64,000 nt of DNA, taken from the NCBI RefSeq assembly GCF_000003815.2, contig NC_049982.1, positions 3,056,346 to 3,120,345 on the forward strand. The letters are read 5' to 3'. Made by a program: the position numbers and the translations under genes. The DNA is from Branchiostoma floridae (taxonomy: Eukaryota > Chordata > Leptocardii > Amphioxiformes > Branchiostomatidae). This document shows, piece after piece, positions 60,001-64,000 of this stretch; position 1 is the first letter of the stretch, and every line of letters starts with the position of its first letter. The notes beneath the pieces are model-generated. The model was not told the origin of the DNA. It was given only the letters and a program-made list of their open reading frames with translations, and ran no database searches.

Positions 60001-63000
60001 ATGTGAAGACGTGTAGTTTGACAAACCCAACTTAAACTCCACTCGCTTCTCCTGAAACCTCCAGCCGCCATCTGATCCCGCCAAAGCCCCGCCGCCTACA
60101 GAGCACGGGCGGGAGAAGGTGTCTGATTATGCCGGTAATCTTGAGAGTGCACCTGCCGACCTTCGCTCGGGAGATCGGCTGAACCCCAAATCTCCCGCGC
60201 CGGGGCAACGGAGAGGTGCGCGCGCGTAGTCAATCCTGAAGCAAACAACGTGATGTTAAAACGTGTCAAACACTGAACATGTACTATAGCAGAGCTGGTG
60301 GCATAGACGTAAAAAAGTGCCCAACTGTACACCAAAAAGCATGTGCTAAAGACCCTATACAAAGATGCCAAATCCATACCAAACAGCTTGTGATGTACAC
60401 GTTCAAAAAGTGGCAAAATCTACACCAAACAGCTTGTGATAGAGACGTTTAAAAGTGACAAAATCTACACCAAACAGCTTGTGATATAGACTTTTAAAAA
60501 GTGGCAAAATCTACACCAAACGGCTTGTGATATAGACTTTAAAAAGTGACAAAATCCACACCAAACAGCTTGTGATATAGACTTTTAAAAAGTATCCAAC
60601 TTTACACCAAACAGCTTGTGATATAGACTTTTAAAAAGTGGCAAAATCTACACCAAACAGCTTGTGATATAGACTAAAAAAACGTCCAACTCTACAGAAA
60701 ACAGCTGTTTCTGAAAACTTTTAAAAATGGTTATCATGGAAGTTCATCTGTGTTGGTAGTAATCATGCTAAACTTTCTTCCCATACACGGATCAAAGTTG
60801 CAACAACCACTGTCGCCTTCATGACCAATACCCATGACCAATCACTTCAGAACGTAAACGCCAGCTGATGCCGTAGCGTTGAAAAGTACACCCGGCAACA
60901 TAAATATACTAGTATTCAACCCTACACCGAACAGCTACCAATGCGTATGTGCCAGACAAAAACTGTCATGACTCGGCCTAAGTCAAGTTGTATTCAAGTC
61001 CCCGCGTTAATGTGATTGCAGCTCTGTATCACACAGTACAAACGGTCACGTCTGGAAACCCCTCTCGGAAGAAAACACTTAGAACTGTCCTGACGAGGTA
61101 AACCTGCGACATGACCGGAATTCACGCAGGAATATCAAACGTCTCGCAGTTCAGAATGATGAGGAAACTTCCACACACAACCACGTCCCTTATTAGTGCA
61201 TCGGTGGTTCACAGAGACTCAGCTGTTTGGACATGCGTGTCCACTGGTGGCTCCACCAGGCCTTCCTACGGGACTTCGGCAAAAGAGGGATCAAAGTGAT
61301 CTGTGCGAGGAAATGGAACCTTTGGTGGACAAGCCCCCTGGTCTCCTTATTTGTCTAAATTTTACTATTTCAATTTAATGCCCATCGTCTACTGTACTTA
61401 CAATTAGCCTTCTGCGTTAACTTTAGAATATACAGTACTTTCACATGTCTACGTCAGTGTAGTTACTCTGGTGAAGACTAAAAGGGCCTCCACACTGAAA
61501 CCTAATTAGCAGGAGTCAAGCAGAACCAGTCGGAATGAAGTACAATTTGCAAAATTCGTGCCACATTCGGGGCCATTCGGGTGGGAATTCCAAATGGACC
61601 TACGAGGGGCATTCAATAAGTAATGCCCCTGACCCACTTCCAGTTGTCTGATCTAAATGAAATTCTGCATGTGTAATGAGTTATATGTCTATGAGTTATG
61701 TTGCAAAAAACAGCTCTGAACTAACTGTGGTTACTGATTTACTGGTGTTTGAACTGAGTCAGGTGTGAAATGGACCAGGTGTGAAATGGAGCATGTTGAG
61801 TGTCGCGCAGTGATCCGGTTTTTGTATTTGAAAGGACGCACACCAAAAGGGACTTTTGATGAAATGAAAAAAACTTATGGTGATGATGCCCCATCATATG
61901 ACCTTGTAAAACGCTGGCATCCTGAATTCAAACAAGGTCGGAAGTCTGTGGAAACAGCTCCCAGACCTGGTCGTCCCTCTTCTGCCATTGATGAGTCATC
62001 TGTCGGAGGACCAACCTGGGATGTCCTACAAGAACGGTGTCCAGAGCTACATCAAATGATGGGAGAAATGCAAAACTCTGGGTGTTTCCTATGAAGAGAA
62101 AGACTAATAACTGTGCCAAGTTTCATTAATATCCTGCTATGGGAAATGGGTCAGGGGCATTACTTATTGAATGCCCCTCGTAATATCCCCTTCACACGAG
62201 AAGAAATGAGCCAAAATGCCGTCAGAATAAAGATTCTTTTCTATTCCTGGGAATTTGTAGGGTATTATAGAAATTCTCACTACATTCCTGACATTCTTTT
62301 GACAGATTTCTGGCAGGATTCGAAATGGCTTGCCGTTTCGGTTCTCCATCGAATGACATTAAAGAGTGTTTCGAATATTGTTGGAATGCCGTAAAATGCG
62401 GTCATACTGCAGTTAGAATAGTTAAAGACTAGTCGGAAAACACTACGAATCCCCAGGAATAGAAAATAATTTTCATTCTGATGGCATTCCGGCTAATTCC
62501 TGCTCTTGTGTGAAGGGGCCTTAAGGGATGATGAGGGGTAAGTTGTAGCATGCATTTACAACTTACAGGAGAAAACCTGAAAGCAGCATGTTCCTTCACG
62601 GCAAGACAGAAAATGGACAAAGTGTTAGGGTGCGACTCATGTAACAACTTTACTTCATATGACAAGCGTAGTTGTAATCTCCTGTTGTTTTTCAGTGCCC
62701 AGACTGCCGACCCACTGCGAGAATTCCTCCAGCAGTACAGCGGCAGCGCGGAAACATGGCTGCCGGCCAAACGCGTGGCGGAGTACGTGTTCGGACATGG
62801 ACGGACAAATGATCTGGGTAAGTCATATAGTTCATGAACGTGTACCCGTACTGAAACCCCAATGACCTAGATAGGGTATAGTTCATGAACCTTTACCTTT
62901 ACACAAAGATCAATGACCTGATTAGTCATAGTCCATGACCCTTTACCTCCCCACAAAGATCATTGACCTGGGTAAGTCATAGTTCATGACCTGTACTCGT

Positions 63001-64000
63001 ACACAAAGACAACTGACCTGGGTAGGTCATAGCTCATGAACCTGTACCCGTACACAAAGATCAATGACCTGGGTAAGTCATAGTTCATGACCTGTACTCG
63101 TACACAAAGACAACTGACCTGGGTAGGTCATAGCTCATGAACCTGTACCCGTACACAAAGATCAATGACCTGGGTAAGTCATAGTTCATGACCCTGTACC
63201 TGTACACAAAGATCAATGATCTGGGTAAGTCATAGTTCATGAACCTGTACCCGTACACAAAGATCAATGATCTGGGTAAGTCATAGTTCATGACCCTGCG
63301 TCCTTACAAAAAGATCAAAAAGATCAAAACTCCCGCATAGCCTTTTTGTACTTTTTAGATGTTGCGTCGGTGAGGCGTAAGGGTTAGACTGTAGCCTGGG
63401 TCAAAACTCCCGCATAGCCTTTTTGTGCTTTTTAGATGTGGCGTCGGTGAGGCGTAAGGGTTAGACTGTAGCCTGGGTACCATCCTATTTCTACCGGGGC
63501 TCCTTACACTCACTTCCCTAAAAAAATTATTTTTTAGGGGTAGCGAGTGTAAGGAGCCCCGGTAGAATACGGATGATACTCAGGCTATTAGACTGTTGGG
63601 CTCAGGTCCAATAGGTAAGGGCTCGACACTCGCCTTGCCCCGAATTCGACGTCGTTCCGTTTGCCATACAATGTACCGCGTGCAACTGTCAACCCATTGC
63701 TAAAGTTGGGTGAGACATTCGCCACATTTCCAAACCGGGGCCCGGCCGGGCAGCTTTCGGGAACGAAAATTACAAAAGACACCAAACTACACAATACGTA
63801 AGAGACAAAATTCTTGGGCGTTATTTGTGTATATTTTGTTACGTATACATTTCTATTTTCCGTTTCCACAAACAACCCTGCCGATCGCCCGTAAGCCTTA
63901 GTGGGTGAGCCATATTCCCTTACCCAATGACGCTTAAACACTGCACAGCCACAGTCACTGATGCGCACTTATCATAACCTGTTCCCACAGAGAACCGACA
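53929..64000 (+). CDS. Gene C: secreted or membrane protein, 3' partial
   Basis: Exons 53929-54050, 62696-62817 and 63991 onward join in phases 2 and 1. Residues 1-34 contain a signal peptide (core WAAMLIVLTGLALAQA) with cleavage expected near AQA-EE. The next exon encodes AQTADPLREFLQQYSGSAET then WLPAKRVAEYVFGHGRTNDL. It contains one KR pair. I do not recognise the family. The phase pattern (signal exon phase 2, next exon 2 to 1) equals that of gene B, and a Trp-Leu occurs 22 residues after Ser, but side chains do not follow the PTH pattern well. An 8.6-kb intron separates the first two exons. Confidence 0.68.
55310..55603 (-). mobile_element. tRNA-derived SINE
   Basis: Minus strand: gcaatgaccgagtgggtaga (A-box), gtgttcgccttgcattcgg, gaattcgatctctgg (B-box), then gagtcataccaaagacttta. 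The head is a tRNA-like sequence with CTTGCAT in the anticodon-loop place. A degraded copy on the + strand is at 24205-24440. Confidence 0.75.
55975..56625 (-). mobile_element. LINE reverse-transcriptase C-terminal fragment
   Basis: One open frame of 216 residues with SRLGKATGMWQYLRKFW, KLKLFQTIVMPIATYACESW, FQRKCLRTILGISWRDHVTN, RRLRFVGHVWRL and RPRGRPKTTLRRTI. This is the C-terminal part of a non-LTR retrotransposon RT. 5' part absent. Lies antisense in intron 1 of gene C. Confidence 0.88.
56701..56782 (-). pseudogene. tRNA-Leu-like pseudogene or SINE head
   Basis: Minus strand reads gtcaggatggccgagcggtc (Leu-type D-arm, A-box) and, 50 bases on, gagttcaatccccac (B-box). TTTAAAT could be an anticodon loop with TAA. 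The acceptor stem ends do not pair, so it is not functional as tRNA. It lies just upstream of, and in the same sense as, the LINE fragment. Confidence 0.55.
57085..57262. repeat. 22-bp minisatellite with CACGTG
   Basis: Eight copies of catcacgtgaacaatgtaga plus aa; most carry the E-box CACGTG. Confidence 0.92.
57403..57590 (-). repeat. LTR (3' LTR in element sense)
   Basis: 188 bp, TG...CA, identical to 59101-59288. Confidence 0.9.
59101..59288 (-). repeat. LTR (5' LTR in element sense)
   Basis: 188 bp, next to the tRNA-Gln-like primer-binding site at about 59080-59098. Confidence 0.9.
59738..59975. mobile_element. GC-ended foldback MITE
   Basis: ggcggcgctctcaccgcgct and ctcgctgcgacctaa at the left face taggtcgcagtgagagcgtc at the right. 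Related in style to 232-503. Confidence 0.6.
60305..60715. repeat. Approx. 46-bp minisatellite
   Basis: Nine imperfect copies of caccaaacagcttgtgatat then agacttttaaaaagtggcaa. Confidence 0.9.
61603..62180 (+). mobile_element. Internally deleted mariner-like transposon
   Basis: Perfect 34-bp inverted ends start cgaggggcattcaataagta and TA flanks both sides (61601-61602, 62181-62182). The frame 61789-62094 begins MEHVECRAVIRFLYLKGRTP and continues DDAPSYDLVKRWHPEFKQGR and PRPGRPSSAID: the helix-turn-helix half of a mariner transposase. The catalytic DDE/D part is gone (full mariners are about 1.3 kb; this is 578 bp), so it cannot mobilise itself. Confidence 0.88.
62184..62524. mobile_element. 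MITE with CCCCTTCACAC ends
   Basis: tccccttcacacgagaagaa at the left and ctcttgtgtgaaggggcctt at the right are inverted, continuing inward (ttttctattcctggg / cccaggaatagaaaa). Confidence 0.7.
62696..62817 (+). CDS. Gene C exon 2
   Basis: Acceptor tgtttttcag, donor gtaagt, phase 2 in, 1 out, 40 codons with GC-rich third positions. It sits directly against a minisatellite made from its own donor. Confidence 0.75.
62806..63320. repeat. Approx. 52-bp minisatellite built from a splice donor
   Basis: About ten units of aatgacctgggtaagtcata then gttcatgaacctgtacccgt and acacaaagatc. The first unit is the end of gene C exon 2 with its donor. Confidence 0.92.
63324..63477. repeat. 77-bp direct tandem repeat
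   Basis: Two nearly identical copies of tcaaaactcccgcatagcct ... gactgtagcctggg. Confidence 0.9.
63469..63588. repeat. Long hairpin, about 55-bp arms
   Basis: tagcctgggtaccatcct...taccggggctccttacactc faces gagtgtaaggagccccggta...atgatactcaggcta around an A/T-rich centre: a foldback element. Confidence 0.85.
63991..64000 (+). CDS. Gene C exon 3, start only
   Basis: The acceptor ctgttcccacag is followed by agaaccgaca, which in phase 1 gives ENR. The window ends here. Confidence 0.45.

Overview
This is animal nuclear DNA from a whole-genome assembly. It shows GT-AG introns, low gene density, five runs of N, many minisatellites, MITEs, tRNA-derived SINEs and pieces of non-LTR retrotransposons. 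The style of the repeats and a PTH-family peptide with invertebrate features suggest amphioxus (Branchiostoma), but I cannot prove the species from sequence alone. No rRNA, CRISPR or bacterial-type gene is present.

Layout, with every recognised gene on the + strand. (1) 45-5467: the 3' part of a membrane protein with a SEA-like segment, one EGF domain, a transmembrane helix and a cytoplasmic tail built on a 13-residue repeat. (2) 8472-13772, gene A: a secreted precursor with a signal-peptide exon and one large exon ending in Lys-Arg followed by a 39-residue peptide that aligns without gaps to parathyroid hormone (PTH). (3) 27131-36939, gene B: a complete gene with TATA box, six coding exons and a poly(A) signal, encoding a 199-residue precursor. 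After a signal peptide it carries four PTH-like peptides in series, each set off by RR or KR. (4) 53929-64000, gene C: the 5' part of a secreted or membrane protein with a signal-peptide exon; its family is not recognised. The rest is introns and intergenic DNA filled with repeats.

The main result is the pair A and B: neighbouring PTH-superfamily genes, one with a single peptide and one a tandem polyprotein. Both put a phase-2 intron right after the signal-peptide exon, and the peptides of B keep residues known to contact the PTH receptor ectodomain (R20, W23 and, in part, L24 and L28). The two genes plausibly arose by local duplication, and B then by duplication of its peptide exons. Such precursors would be cut by furin or prohormone convertases in the secretory pathway and the peptides would act on class B1 GPCRs; that part is inference.

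Mobile DNA is prominent. It includes a 188-bp-LTR non-autonomous retrotransposon with a tRNA-Gln-like primer site, an internally deleted mariner with perfect 34-bp inverted repeats, 1.5-kb inverted repeats on either side of the 5' half of gene B, a LINE inserted into a minisatellite, and a minisatellite made of copies of a splice donor.
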